This document shows positions 45,551 through 56,890 of a DNA stretch of 64,000 nt, in pieces. A model generated the notes under the pieces. It saw only the letters and a list, made by a program, of their open reading frames with translations, was not told where the DNA came from and did not search any database. Both the position numbers and the translations under genes were made by a program. Position 1 is the stretch's first letter. Each line of letters opens with the position of its first letter. The DNA lies in assembly GCF_000276665.1 (NCBI RefSeq), contig NW_004955473.1:4771357-4835356 (forward strand). Reading direction: 5' to 3'. The DNA is from Chinchilla lanigera (taxonomy: Eukaryota > Chordata > Mammalia > Rodentia > Chinchillidae).

Positions 45551-45894
45551 AACAAGCCATATTGATTGGTATTTTTCACTGCTTATATAGCCTGACATTT
45601 GTACTAGGTAAGGTTATATATAAGAATTTTCAAATATTCAACATGCACACAATACCTATCTGTGTGTATATATATATTTAAGAGCTTCAAAGGATTTACT
45701 TCATGAGACTTTTGATGGTAGACTTGCCTTCCTCTGGTTATTTTATTTTGAAATCAGGTAGAATTTCATGTATGGGAAAGAAGACTGCTCATGAAATGTT
45801 TTAAGCTTTAAATTTGAAATAATTCTAAAGCATTTTAGCAGATTAGTGATACTTCATAATAACTATGTTAATGGATTATTTAAAGTACACACTT

Positions 45895-46012
45895 TTTGGG
45901 GGGCAAGTTACTGCAATGTTACCTAGACTGACTTCAAACTTCTAAGCTCAAATGATTCACCTACCTCAGCCTGAAAAACTAGGACTATGGGTATAAATTT
46001 GCCTCTGCCTCT
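45895..46012 (-). repeat. Very old B1-like remnant
   Basis: gttacctagactgacttcaa and acctacctcagcctg. Confidence 0.45.
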
Positions 46013-46050
46013 GACACCTGAAGTGCACATTTTTTTACAGGGATATTATT

Positions 46051-47208
46051 ATTATTATTATTTTTTATTTTAAAGAGTAAAAGAAGGATAGCATAATAAT
46101 AGGTGGGGCTTACCAAATTACAGACAAAGTGGTAGGAAATTATCAATGGTTATTGTTTTACATATTGTTATCTATAAGATAGTTTCTCAGGAAAACAAAT
46201 AGACAAATGATAGTGAGTTACAGACAAAAGAGGTAGGAGATTATCAATAGTTGTTGTACTATACTTAGGTATCTTCAAAGTGGCTTCTAAAGAATATAAA
46301 TAGAACTATACTTGAGTGACCTACTGAATAATCATTCAATAATTCTCAATGGTTGTTGTAGGAAACACATACTAATAAACATGGATCCATTTATGAAATA
46401 GGATAGGAACAATACAAACATTAGAGAGTTATGGATAGATTAGTAGGAAAATATCAATGACTGCTGTAATACATGGTGGTATCTTCAAAGTGGTTTCTCA
46501 GGAAGACAGAGATACACAAGAAGGATCTAACAAGTAGTTACAGCCTAAGGGTTGTCAAAAATCAAGTGAGCCGTCTGGGGCCAAAGCCATTTTTTGTAGC
46601 GTTTTCTCTCCAGCCTCTCATCACATTGGGACCCCACAACCAGTTAGTGTCCTCTCCCCAACTGTCAGCACAGGCAGCAGGAATCCTGCTGCAGACTTCT
46701 CCCGAGCTCCACCACAGCCTGTACTGTCAGGGGAAGAATGGCTTCCAGTGAGTCCCTGCAGGTATTGTGCAAGGTCGTCCTGGTTTACAGCATCCGAGCA
46801 GCTCTCGTGACCCCAGTCCACTGGACCTCTGACTCCGTGGGCTTAGTCTGCATTCTCATGTTCTCTGAGTCCTTGTTCAGCAGCTGCTCCTCCGCTGGCT
46901 CTGGACCTTTCTGGTTCTCAATGGCAGGAGCAAGAGTGGCCCGTTGTATGGCATGTATTCCCAGGGGTTGTTCAAAGTTTGAATGATTCACACACATCCG
47001 TGGGTGGGCAACTGCAGTTGGTGCATGGTGGGCCAATTGTGTCACTGTTTCTCTGTGTCATGATAGATCTCAATTGAGCGGCGGCGGCCGGCCTAAGGGC
47101 TGGCGCACAACAACGTTCTCCGCCGCATGGCTCCCCATGCGCTGGGGGCCCTCCCTCCGAGAGCTACGAGGCAGGAAGCTAGCCAGCCAGAAGACCGGCG
47201 CTCCCCAC
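46051..47208 (-). mobile_element. Composite non-autonomous L1-type insertion
   Basis: Flanked by 15-bp copies of tacagggatattatt (46036-46050 and 47209-47223). In its own orientation it begins at 47208 with a CpG-rich segment (gcggcggcggccgg near 47079), continues with about 560 bp that I cannot assign, then enters sequence matching the local L1 3' UTR (46050-46520), and ends in an A/TAA-rich tail. No ORF1 or ORF2 sequence is visible. Either an internally deleted L1 or a composite element mobilised by L1. Confidence 0.65.
46105..46520 (-). repeat. Tandem L1 3' UTR units inside the composite element
   Basis: The motif ttacagacaaa..gtaggaaattatcaatggtt recurs near 46117, 46215 and 46430, with a partial copy near 46335. 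Each is followed by a version of tatcttcaaagtggtttctca. Other local L1s have this unit once. Confidence 0.6.
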
Positions 47209-47337
47209 TACAGGGATATTATTTTGAGTTGCAATCATATAACTGCATATTTAAAATTCTAAGTTCAGATACTTACCTATGAGGTTTTTTTGTGGTTATA
47301 AATCTGAATTTTTGTACCCACTGACTGTCATTTATAG

Positions 47338-47495
47338 GTTCATGAACCACATGAAACACCACTTGGAACTTGAAAAGCAGAATAGTGAGAGCTGGGAAAG
47401 CCACACCACCTGCCAGCACTGCTACCGGCAGTATCCCACGCCCTTCCAGCTGCAGTGCCACATTGAGAGTACACACACTCCCCATGAATTTTCTA
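47338..47495 (+). CDS. ZNF280C: ZNF280C coding exon 10, end of finger 2 and finger 3
   Basis: Starts by completing Arg, then [14 protein letters not shown] (His ligands of finger 2). Next is [20 protein letters not shown] followed by TH, a full C-x2-C-x12-H-x4-H finger, and HTPHEFS. The Tyr in YRQYPTP fits ZNF280C; ZNF280D has Phe as I recall. Acceptor tatag at 47337, donor GTAAGT at 47496; exits in phase 1. Confidence 0.94.
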
Positions 47496-48164
47496 GTAAG
47501 TGGCAATTTCATTGGAATTCTGAGTATTACTGATTTTCATCATCTAAACTGTGAATGAGGAAACTTTAAGCATTTTGTTGAAAAATAAGAATAAGCTATA
47601 GACTTTGAGGGCAAAATCAAAAAACAAGTTTTAACTCTTATAAACTTAAATTTGCTACTAAATTTGAAATGCTGTTGTAAATAATTCATTAATGGGAACT
47701 CCCTTGGCATAACTCAGTGCTTTGTGTGTAAGGGACTAAATTCAAACACCCAGATGTGTGATTTTCAAATTTGAAATCAGTGCCCTTGATTTACACTTTA
47801 ATATTAAAAGTAACTACAGTGGTAGTTAACACTCACAATCTGGGAACTGGACAGCTTGGATTCAGGTCTTAGCTCTACCTTTTAATACAGCTGAGGGGGT
47901 GTCAGGCAAGTTACTTTTTCTATGCTTCAGGTTCTTTTGAAAGACAGGTATAAAAATAGCAGTACCTCCCTGAATTATGAGAATTTAAAAGCTAAATAAT
48001 GTCTTTAGAACAGTGTTAGAATCAACAGTGATAGACTTACTAGAAGTAACTTCACCATTGCTACTACTGCCACTGATACTATTACTTGTTGTTCTGGAAG
48101 TACAAAGTGCATCTTTTTTTATATACATCTTTGAAATGATATAATGTGTTTTTTCCACTTTCAG
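47496..48164 (+). other. ZNF280C: ZNF280C intron 10
   Basis: 669 bp with one ancient MIR-like copy and no young SINE. Confidence 0.8.
47825..48020 (-). repeat. MIR SINE
   Basis: Reads as antisense MIR: gacagcttggattcaggtct, caggcaagttac and the flanking pattern. Confidence 0.55.
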
Positions 48165-48265
48165 CTATTTGCAAAATCTGTGAATTGTCATTTGAAACAG
48201 AGCATATTCTTTTACAACATATGAAGGACACTCATAAACCTGGTGAAATGCCGTATGTTTGCCAG
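48165..48265 (+). CDS. ZNF280C: ZNF280C coding exon 11, finger 4 and first Cys pair of finger 5
   Basis: Encodes [20 protein letters not shown] followed by TH (C-x2-C-x12-H-x4-H), then the linker [10 protein letters not shown]. The first Cys of finger 5 is the third-last residue; the second is in exon 12. Acceptor ttcag at 48164, donor GTACGT at 48266; phase 1 in, 0 out. Confidence 0.94.
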
Positions 48266-49187
48266 GTACGTAAATGTTTTAGTTTATACTTAGACATTTG
48301 TTTGATTTTCGTGTGCCATGAAGTAGTATTTTTCTTTTGATGTTTTTAACCATTTACATAAAATTAGTTACTATATTAAAATTTGAAGAGTCTCTTCATC
48401 AGTGAAAATTGCCTTGATTTAATTTATGCATTGTATATAAGAGTGGTGGGCTGGATTTGGATTGTACACTGTGGTTTGCTGACCTCTGTAATAGATAAAG
48501 AAATGTCCTGGAGAAAGAGAGACATGTGGGTTTGTTATATAAGGAAGACTATAGACATGCCAGGGAAACAGAAAATGTTCTTAGTTTAAGAGGGCCCAAT
48601 TAAATCCTTTGTGACCAGAATTTTTCCAGAATTTGAAGTGACACTCAGTAGTAAGAAAGCAAGATAAAGATAAATTGCCGCTGGAATAGTCTAAAAATCT
48701 AACGAAAAAATACTGTTTTATATAGCAGGAAAAACTTTATAGAATAAATGTTGGTTAGAGCTTGAAAATTGAAGTGAAGATGCGGGTTGTAGATCTGAGA
48801 AGAGAGTCTGTGTTTTGGAATATATCCCTAAGCTTTGAAGGATACATTGGTTTCAAAGATAATCTTACTACTTGTAGTAATGAGACTCTTAATTGATAGG
48901 CAGCAGAGCTACATAGTACAGAATGTTCTTCTAAACAAATGACTCACTGGGCTGCTGGTGCACACCTGTAATCCCAGCACTCCAAAGGCTGAGGCAGGAG
49001 GATTATGGCAAATTCAAGACCTGCCTGGCCTACATAGTGAGTTTGAGGCCCACCTGGAATATTTAGCGAGGTCGTGCCACAAAAAAACAAAACACAAAAA
49101 ATAACCAAATTACTCGTTATTAATTTGATGTAATTTTATGCAAGTTATAAAATTTCAAGTTAAACTAAACTTTCTTTGTATTTTTAG
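48266..49187 (+). other. ZNF280C: ZNF280C intron 11
   Basis: 922 bp; one B1 near the 3' end. 48266-48945 is unique sequence with nothing recognisable. Confidence 0.8.
48950..49100 (+). repeat. B1-like SINE
   Basis: gctggtgcacacctgtaatc, both modules. Confidence 0.8.
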
Positions 49188-49334
49188 GTTTGCCACTTTA
49201 GATCATCAATATTTTCTGATGTGGAAACTCATTTTAGAGCATCCCATGAAAACACTAAGAACTTGCTATGTCCATTTTGCCTCAAAGTTAGTAGAATGGC
49301 AACCCCCTACATGAATCATTACATGAAACATCAG
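49188..49334 (+). CDS. ZNF280C: ZNF280C coding exon 12, fingers 5 and 6
   Basis: Exactly 49 codons, phase 0 on both sides. It completes finger 5 (VCHFRSSIFSDVETHFRASH) and holds finger 6, CPFCLKVSRMATPYMNHYMK followed by H (C-x2-C-x12-H-x3-H). The block ENTKNLLCPFCLKV is characteristic of the family. Acceptor tttag at 49187, donor GTGAGA at 49335. Being phase 0/0, its skipping would keep frame but remove a finger and a half. Confidence 0.94.
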
Positions 49335-50469
49335 GTGAGATTTAGCAGTTCTTTGTTTATGATATCTTGATGAAAAGATACATGTACTTAGCATATTCGT
49401 TACATTTGTTTGAACAGAAATCAAACTTGCTTCAAACAACACAATAAATCCTCAGTTTACACAAAATTACCTGCGAAACTTCTTTTCTTTACTTTGCCTG
49501 CTTTGTGATGATACTGAAGCCCATAAGTAGTAAAAGTTCTGAAAGATAGCTACAAATAAGCACCCTAGAGTAGATAGAAAAGGGACAAGTGACTAGAATA
49601 TTTAACTTGGATATTTTAAACTCTAAGAATGGCAGGAATGGGAATGATTTTAAAGGTAGTTATTAGAGCCAGGAAAAGGACATTTGAAATGAGGAAGCTA
49701 AGATTGATAACTTATAACCTTCTGTTTTTCTCTTTCTCTTTAAACTTTATCCCTACTTTCTAGCCCACATTTAGTTACTGGAAAGTTGTTTTCACTGACC
49801 CAGAAAGGTCTCTTGCAACAGCTGGTAATAAAGGAAACAACAGTGATATTTGCTACCAGATATGTGATCTATCCCAAAGAACTATAAATAAGTCATAACT
49901 TGATTCTTGCATGATTTTTGCCAGCTTTGCTATATAATTTCTAGGATATCAGTATTAATGTTTGCACCTTCCCTTGAATTCTGATTTTAATGCTTCTGGT
50001 TCTTTTTCTGAAACAATTAGATAATCTTTTGGGCTGAAAACTTTGATGAGTATTTGAAAGAGCCTTTGCCAAAATCAGAAGTCAATGGATTTACTGAATC
50101 TGATTATATAATCAAGTTTTGTCTCCTCACTGAGCAGCTCACCGCATTTTCTTCCTATTGATTGCATTGTCATGGCCAATTTATTCAGCCCTGGTGCTAA
50201 CATAACTGTTTTTTCCAGTCACGAAGAAATCAACCTGTAGTTAATTGGAAAGAATCATAAAAGCAAAATCTCCAGATACATTCAGAATTAACTGTGTTAT
50301 CATTGGGATGATACCACCAATATTCTTATTTTTCTTTATTAAGGGTGGGCCACCTTACCCTTAAGAACCTCTGGCAAAATTTTCCTATTCTAGGGTTTTC
50401 TCAGCAGATGTTAGGCATTCCACCAGATGCTGATGGGTATTCTCTCAGATTGTTTCTGATTAAAGAAAT

Positions 50470-50632
50470 GTGGCTGGGCGTGGTGGCGCACGCCTGTAAT
50501 TGCAGCACTCGGGAGGCTGAGACAGAAGGATCGTTGTGAGTTCGAGACCAGCCTGGGCTACAAAGTGAGTTCAAGGCCAGCCTAAACTTCGTAGCGAGAC
50601 CCTGTCTCCAAAAGCCAAAAACAAAAGAAATC
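50470..50632 (+). repeat. B1-like SINE, near-consensus
   Basis: ggctgggcgtggtggcgcac; flanks share aaagaaat. Confidence 0.92.
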
Positions 50633-50899
50633 TGATATTTGAATTTACAGAATTCATGGGATGTTCTTCCTTATTTTTAAAAACAAGGCTTTTGAGAACT
50701 TGTAGTATCTAATAGATACTATCAATCTCCAAGTAGAAGACATGGTATATATGGTATGTCGTGTTCCCCAAACTTGTTTAAGACCATCAAACTGTTTATT
50801 TACATAATATCTATAAACATTTCTTGAGGAATATAGTTTGAGAAACACTGTTCTTTGGGCTTTTTCATCTTTTAACTCATTTTTGAAAGAATGAAATAA

Positions 50900-51165
50900 A
50901 ATGGGACACCATGGTACATCCCTGTAATCCCAGCATTGAAGGAGGCTAAGGCCAGACTGGGGATATAGCTCAGCAGCACACGCGCCTGCCTGGCAAGTGC
51001 AAGGTCCTGAGTTTAATTCCCGGTACCAAAAAAAAAAAGGTGACTAAGGCTAGAGTTAAGCTCAGCCAAGGCAAGTCAGTGACTCCAGGAGACCCTGTCT
51101 CAAAGTTAAAAGGGGGATGGGGACATAGCTCATTGTAAAGGCCCTGAGTTCAGTGTACAATACCA
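50900..51165 (+). repeat. B1/ID SINE split by a younger ID
   Basis: Older element at 50900-50952 and 51040-51165; ID at 50953-51038, with ggctaaggc / gactaaggc at the borders. Confidence 0.75.
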
Positions 51166-51573
51166 CAAAAAAGAATGAAATATAAAGTAGTATCTCTGTG
51201 TCGTTATGAGGCTTTTAGCATAACTCTTCCCTCTCTGCTTTATTAAGCTCCAGAGGGATGTGGATCCTAGGTATGGACAGAGTGATACATACTTAGGTAA
51301 AAAGAGATAGGTGGATGCACTATGCAGGCAGTGTCTCTAGTCATTCTTCATACCCTAACTTATATGTCTTAACTTGTCATGTATATTGGAGAATTATTGC
51401 AGCAGGTCTCAGTTGCTCAAATCTGGTGTATTTTCCAAAGAACTTGCTTATATTGCTCATGGAAATTGAGTTCTTAAAATATTAATAATAGATTAGAAGT
51501 ATTATATATGCCTGGAAACTTGAGCCATACTATGCCAGTTTGCCTAGATAATTTGTGTAAAAAATACAGTCAT

Positions 51574-51750
51574 GTTAGCTGGGCATGGTGGCATACACCT
51601 ATAATCCCAGCTACTTGGGAGGCTGGGGCAGTAGGATTTTAAGTTTGAGGTAAGCCTGGATAACTTCAGACCCTTTCTCAAGAAAAATCTAAAGGGCTAG
51701 GAATATAGCTCAGAGAGTAGTAGTTTTGGGTTCTGTCCTCAGTACTGCAA
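51574..51750 (+). repeat. B1 plus ID-like tail
   Basis: agctgggcatggtggcatac, then gggctaggaatatagctcag. Confidence 0.65.
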
Positions 51751-52084
51751 AGAATAAAATATGGTTATGGTGACCACTTGCTCTACCCCATGAAAACACT
51801 GGGCTCTTACACCCAAGAGAGCTTGTCTGTCAAACAACACTTTACATATGTTGTAGCAGTTATTGGAAGATTAATTGTGCCCTGTGTGTGAGAGAGTTCT
51901 TGGAAGCTGGTACTTTTTATTCTCCAGAATCTATCCAGTATACCCTGTCCTTATTTAATCCTGCTCTGTATCCTTTCGGTGTTACAAACCTAGCTGTGAG
52001 GATATCAACTTCTGATTCCTATCAATCCTTGTACTGAATCATCAAACCTGGGAGTGAGAAGTCTTGGGGTGACCAACATACCAG

Positions 52085-52545
52085 GAGGTGCTCTTAGCCT
52101 GTTTAGGATGCTGTAACACTACCACCACAGACAGTGTGGTTCAAACAACAAACATTTATTTTCATGGTTCTGGAGGATGGGAAGTCCAGGATAAAGGCAC
52201 TGGCAGATTTGGTTTCTAGTGAGGGCCTGCCTCCTGATCATAAATGCCCATCTTTCCACTGTGTCCTCACATGGAAGATATGGCAAGAATGCTCTGTTCA
52301 GCCAGGGATATAGCTCAGTGGCAAAGCGCCAGCCTGACAAGGGCGAGGTTCTGAGTTGGATTCTCGGTACCAAAAAAACAAACAAACAAAAAAACGTTTA
52401 GGAATGCTCAGTTCTTTTTAAAAGGACACTAATCCCATTTATGAGGGCTCTACTTTTGTGATCTAATTATCTCCCAGTAACCTCACTTCCCAATACTATT
52501 GGAGGTTAAGCTTTCAACACATGAATTTGGATGAAACATAAAACA
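52085..52545 (-). mobile_element. MLT1-type LTR split by an ID SINE
   Basis: Antisense LTR: aggatgctgtaacactacca, ggttctggaggatgggaagt, tgtgtcctcacatgg; after the SINE, ggacactaatcccattta and ggttaagctttcaacaca. Confidence 0.75.
52302..52394 (+). repeat. ID-like SINE inside the MLT1-type LTR
   Basis: Flanks aatgctctgttc and aatgctcagttc. Confidence 0.9.
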
Positions 52546-52642
52546 TTTAGTATTTTGTAGACACTCAGATGTTTGGTAAATTTAGAGTAACTTAGAGCTA
52601 GGCAGTAAGCAGTAAAGAATAAAATTTTTTGATAAGGATTTC

Positions 52643-52770
52643 CAAGTATGGTGACACACACCTGTGATCCCAGCATGCTGGGAAGCTGAGGGAGGGTGAT
52701 GACAAGTAACTTAGCCCCTTTTAAAAGGTCAATGCATAGGTCCTGGCTTCAATCCCTAGTACCACACATA
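52643..52770 (+). repeat. Old B1/ID-like SINE
   Basis: ccaagtatggtgacacacac and ctggcttcaatccctagtac. Confidence 0.6.
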
Positions 52771-53224
52771 TAAAGAAAAGAAAAGAAAGGGTTATCAGGC
52801 ATCTGTCAAGGTATTTGCAGTTTGCATAATTATTAACAACAGACTCAAAAATCACAGCTAAGCAGGATTATAATCTTGTAATGGAAATGATGTTATTAGT
52901 GCAATTTTATTTAGACCATAATTTATTTTTTTCTTTTCTTTGAAAACTTTGTAATTTTTTCCTAAAAAGAAATACTCATATTATGAATGATTTTAGAGCT
53001 AATAATCCAATTTTTACACTTTCAAGAAAAGATGGAAGATTTCAGATGTGTTAAATACCTTCATTAACTCATGAGTGATAAGAATATTTAGTTGACACTA
53101 CTTTAAAAATAACAATAGGCAGTGTACTAACCATTGTTACTTTCCTACAATCTTGTATTGAAATTTTATACCATTTTTGTTTATTTTTCTTTTCCTTAAA
53201 ATTAAAAAAAAGAATATTTAGTTG

Positions 53225-53410
53225 CCATACGACAAACCCTGGTGCTTTTATGAGTGTTATTTTGTTTAATCTTTACAACCACCTGTACAGCAAGTGTGTA
53301 ATTATTTCCATTTCATAGATGTGAAAACAAAGCTTTACAGAGAGTAAATAACTTTCACACTTACCACATACTTCAATAAATGGCAGAGCCAAAAATAGAT
53401 TTAGGCCCCA
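53225..53410 (+). repeat. MIR SINE
   Basis: ttatttccatttcatagatg, gaaaacaaag and aataaatggcagagccaaaa match the MIR core and tail. Confidence 0.7.
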
Positions 53411-53869
53411 AGATTTTACCAGACTTATTCTACAAAAATTAGGTCTAAAGAGGGAAATTACAGGTAGGTCAGCATTACCTGTGAAAATTCCTCAAGTCGC
53501 TCAAACAGTATAGTATGTTTATCAAAAATCTCAGCACAGACAACTTTTTCTCTACCACTGGAACAAGTCATTGTTTCTTAGATTAAAAATCACGTTATCT
53601 TAACAGTGAACTGCATTATCATTACCAGCCTAGGCACATTGCAAACATATATGCATGAAAGTGATGTATAAGATTTGAGTTTGATTTAAGGAATGGTAAA
53701 TTAATGTCTCCTATGTCATAGTTTTGGACAAATGCTCACTGAATGGAATGCAAACATTTTAAAAGAGTTAAATTATACTTGCTGTGCCTATCAGTCTCTT
53801 ACTTTCTGCCTTACTATTTAACAAATATTTGTTAAACCTAGTATATGCCAAAGACTTTTAAGTATTAGA

Positions 53870-54835
53870 GATCCAGAAGTGAGACAAGCAAAGTTTATTC
53901 CCTCCGGAATTTGCATTGTGGTAGTTGGGGGAGAGACTGACTAATGTCTGAATGTGTATGTATGTCAGCTGGTAGTAAATACAGCAGGAAGAAAATGCAG
54001 GTGTATAGAGAACAAAACTTGGCTAAAAAGTTGGTTACTGTTTTTTATATGAAGTAATTCAAGAGGGCCTCTCCAAAGGTGACAAGGAAGGAAGTCATGT
54101 GGCTATGTGGGAGAGAAAGTTCCAGGCAGAGAGAAGAGTGAGTAGGTAGTGAAGTGAACATCTATTCATACTCAGGGTGTTCAGAGAATAGCTAGTTCAG
54201 TGTGGTTGGAGCACAGTAAACAAGAGGAAAAGAAGTAGATGAGGTTGTAGCAATGGAAAGCAAACCAGATTGTGTAAGCCCTTGTAAGTCAGTGAGGATT
54301 CTAGAGTGTTATGGAAATCCACTGGAGAATTTAAGCAGGAGAAAGATCTGCAGTATTTTAAAATTTATTCTGTCAGCCATGGCAAGAATTGACTATGGGA
54401 GGGATACATGGTGATAATAGAGAGAAGATAGCCTGTTACACAAATCCATATAGTGGCTTTAGACTACTATGCATGGTAGCAATGGTTGGAGATGGTAATT
54501 GATTATAAGTATTTTATGAAGGGTATCACTGATGTTTTATTAATGGGTTAAATGTAGGTTGTGAAAGATTTAAGAATAACCAGCATTTTTTTGTCCCAAA
54601 CAGCTGTAAAGGTGATGCCTGTATACTGAGATATTTGAAGACTGAAGAAGGAACAGATTTTTTTACCTTTACACACACACAAACATGCATACTGTGTGGA
54701 AGGAATTCTAGAATTCAGTTTTGTTCATGTTGATTTGAAAAGCTTAATGAACAAGTAGAGATGTCAAGTAGACATTTATATGGCTACTATTTAAAGCCAT
54801 GAAACTGGTGACATATAGATAGTGAAAAGATTTCT
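53870..54835 (+). repeat. Ancient interspersed repeat, family not named
   Basis: A long degraded copy of a mammalian repeat I recognise by pattern (aagttccaggcagagagaag; ttcagtgtggttggagcaca; gtagagatgtcaagtagaca) but cannot name with confidence. Purine-rich, non-coding. Confidence 0.45.
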
Positions 54836-55171
54836 GGGAACTGTGCTCTAGGAAGGTTTCTGTCTTGATATCCTGCAGTCTATTTCTTGGCTGAGTTTTC
54901 TCTCTCTTTTCCCTTCTCTTGAGTATATATTATGTTGACTGTACATCATATATGATCCAATGGACCATACTTGTAAAATAGTCTGAAAATGAAACTAAAA
55001 CAGTAAAACACATTTTACTTATATATTATTTTGAACTTTATGGAGAATTTATTCATCACATGATAGCTGTGCACTAGTAACCATGCTCAGTTCTTTCTTA
55101 CCTGTTACCTCATTTTGGTTTTGCAAAGTAAGTGATGTTCTTGTACAGACACAGGTTTAAAGAAAACATGT

Positions 55172-55318
55172 TTTAAGCTGGGTATGGTGGTATGCATCTG
55201 TAATCCCAGTACTCAGGAGGCTGAGGCAGGAGGATTGCCGTGAGTTCAAGCCCAGCCTGGGCTACAGAGTGGGTTAAAGACTATCCTGAGTTACGTAATG
55301 AGACCCTGTCTCAAAAGA
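55172..55318 (+). repeat. B1-like SINE
   Basis: Both modules; aacatgttttaa flanks it on both sides. Confidence 0.88.
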
Positions 55319-55599
55319 AAAGAACATGTTTTAAATTTACATACAAATATAAAACATTTTTTCATATTGTTCTTTAAATATAAAATATTTTAATTAATGA
55401 AAGCTTACATGTAAAGATTGCAATTAATTATATATAGTAAAAAGGATGCTATGGATGGTGATAAATTTCTCTTAGGACCTACTTCCCATTGGTAAAATGT
55501 AATAAGCCTGTACTTGAGGAGGAACTAGATCAAGGAGTTTTCAAACAGTAGATCAGGAACTGTTCTCTTTATAATTCCTTACGCATGCTACTCAGTAGT

Positions 55600-55790
55600 A
55601 TACCCTCTAAGCACATATAGCTCTAATTTAAATTAACTAAATAAATTAGACCTTCAGCTTCTCAGTTGCACTCCTCACATTTGAAGTACTCAGTTACTAC
55701 ATAGGGCTAGTGGATACCATAATGGGCAATGTGGCTATAAAAATTATTACTACAGAAGATCCTATTGGATAGGAATGCTTTACACCAATC
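55600..55790 (-). mobile_element. MER5-type hAT fragment
   Basis: Antisense counterpart: catagggctagtggatacca, aatgtggctata and ttggataggaatgctt. Confidence 0.5.
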
Positions 55791-55952
55791 TAATGCAAAT
55801 GTTCTGTTTATTTTTACCAATTTGTGAATCAAATGGAAATAGCAAAAACTATAATTTATTTTTTCTAAGGATAAAAACATAGCATAGCTCATTTTCAGTG
55901 TATAATATATTTCAATAGTTTATTACTTTAAATTTCTAATTAAAAGAACTTT

Positions 55953-56036
55953 AGGGGCTGGGGATTTAGCTCAGCGGCAAAAGCACCTGCCTGGCAAGCG
56001 CAAGGTCGTGAGTTCGGTTCCCGGTACCAGAGAAAA
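55953..56036 (+). repeat. ID-like SINE cut by the gap
   Basis: Near-consensus up to the ccggtaccagagaaaa start of its tail. Confidence 0.88.
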
Positions 56037-56414
56037 NNNNNNNNNNNNNNNNNNNNNNNNNNNNNNNNNNNNNNNNNNNNNNNNNNNNNNNNNNNNNNNN
56101 NNNNNNNNNNNNNNNNNNNNNNNNNNNNNNNNNNNNNNNNNNNNNNNNNNNNNNNNNNNNNNNNNNNNNNNNNNNNNNNNNNNNNNNNNNNNNNNNNNNN
56201 NNNNNNNNNNNNNNNNNNNNNNNNNNNNNNNNNNNNNNNNNNNNNNNNNNNNNNNNNNNNNNNNNNNNNNNNNNNNNNNNNNNNNNNNNNNNNNNNNNNN
56301 NNNNNNNNNNNNNNNNNNNNNNNNNNNNNNNNNNNNNNNNNNNNNNNNNNNNNNNNNNNNNNNNNNNNNNNNNNNNNNNNNNNNNNNNNNNNNNNNNNNN
56401 NNNNNNNNNNNNNN
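56037..56414. other. Assembly gap (378 N)
   Basis: Unknown bases between an ID SINE A-tail and a truncated MaLR LTR. Frames drawn through it have no meaning. Confidence 1.
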
Positions 56415-56517
56415 ACCCACAATCCTAGCATTGGACCATGAATCCATCAAAAACTCTAAAAGCCCACCTCATGACTGCATGAGGCTTTGGGGGGACATCT
56501 AGACACAAATCGTAACA
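56415..56517 (-). mobile_element. MaLR LTR end beside the assembly gap
   Basis: Matches the 5' part of the 33.4-kb LTR (tcatgactgcatgaggcttt; cataaca-like cgtaaca terminus). The remainder is presumably inside the Ns. Confidence 0.75.
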
Positions 56518-56594
56518 GATCCTTATAGGGTAACAAGTACTTTTAAAACTCAAAACTAATACTAATGCAATGAGTACTTTTAAAACAAAATAAA

Positions 56595-56890
56595 AGCTGG
56601 GTTTGTTGGTACATGTCTGTAATCCCAGTTCCTCAGGAGGCTTAGAGGCTTAGGCACGATCACAGGTTCTAGGCTAGTCTGGGCAGCTTAACAAAGAGCC
56701 TACCTCAGACAAGGATTGTTTTAAAAAGGAGAGAAGAAAGAGAGCTAGAGATATAATTCAGTAGTGAAGTGCTCACTTGGTATATGCAAGACCCTGAGTT
56801 CACTTCTCAGTGTAGCAAAAAAATAAAAAGAACTGCTGGTGGACTAGCTTAGTGGTAGCATAAGGCTCTGGGTTCAATCCCCAGCATAAA
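56595..56890 (+). repeat. B1 followed by two ID-like remnants
   Basis: 56595-56735, 56738-56817 and 56829-56888. Confidence 0.6.

Larger units (their letters stand above)
43933..47337 (+). other. ZNF280C: ZNF280C intron 9
   Basis: About 3.4 kb, nearly all transposon-derived: a Tigger-like element right after the donor, four SINE remnants, and the 1.16-kb composite element that ends about 115 bp before exon 10. 44340-44855 and 45555-45890 carry nothing recognisable. Confidence 0.75.

Noticed and set aside
46473..47533. Frames of 62-92 codons at 46.5-47.3 kb as a separate gene
   Set aside because: They fall inside the composite retroelement or shadow exon 10 in other frames.
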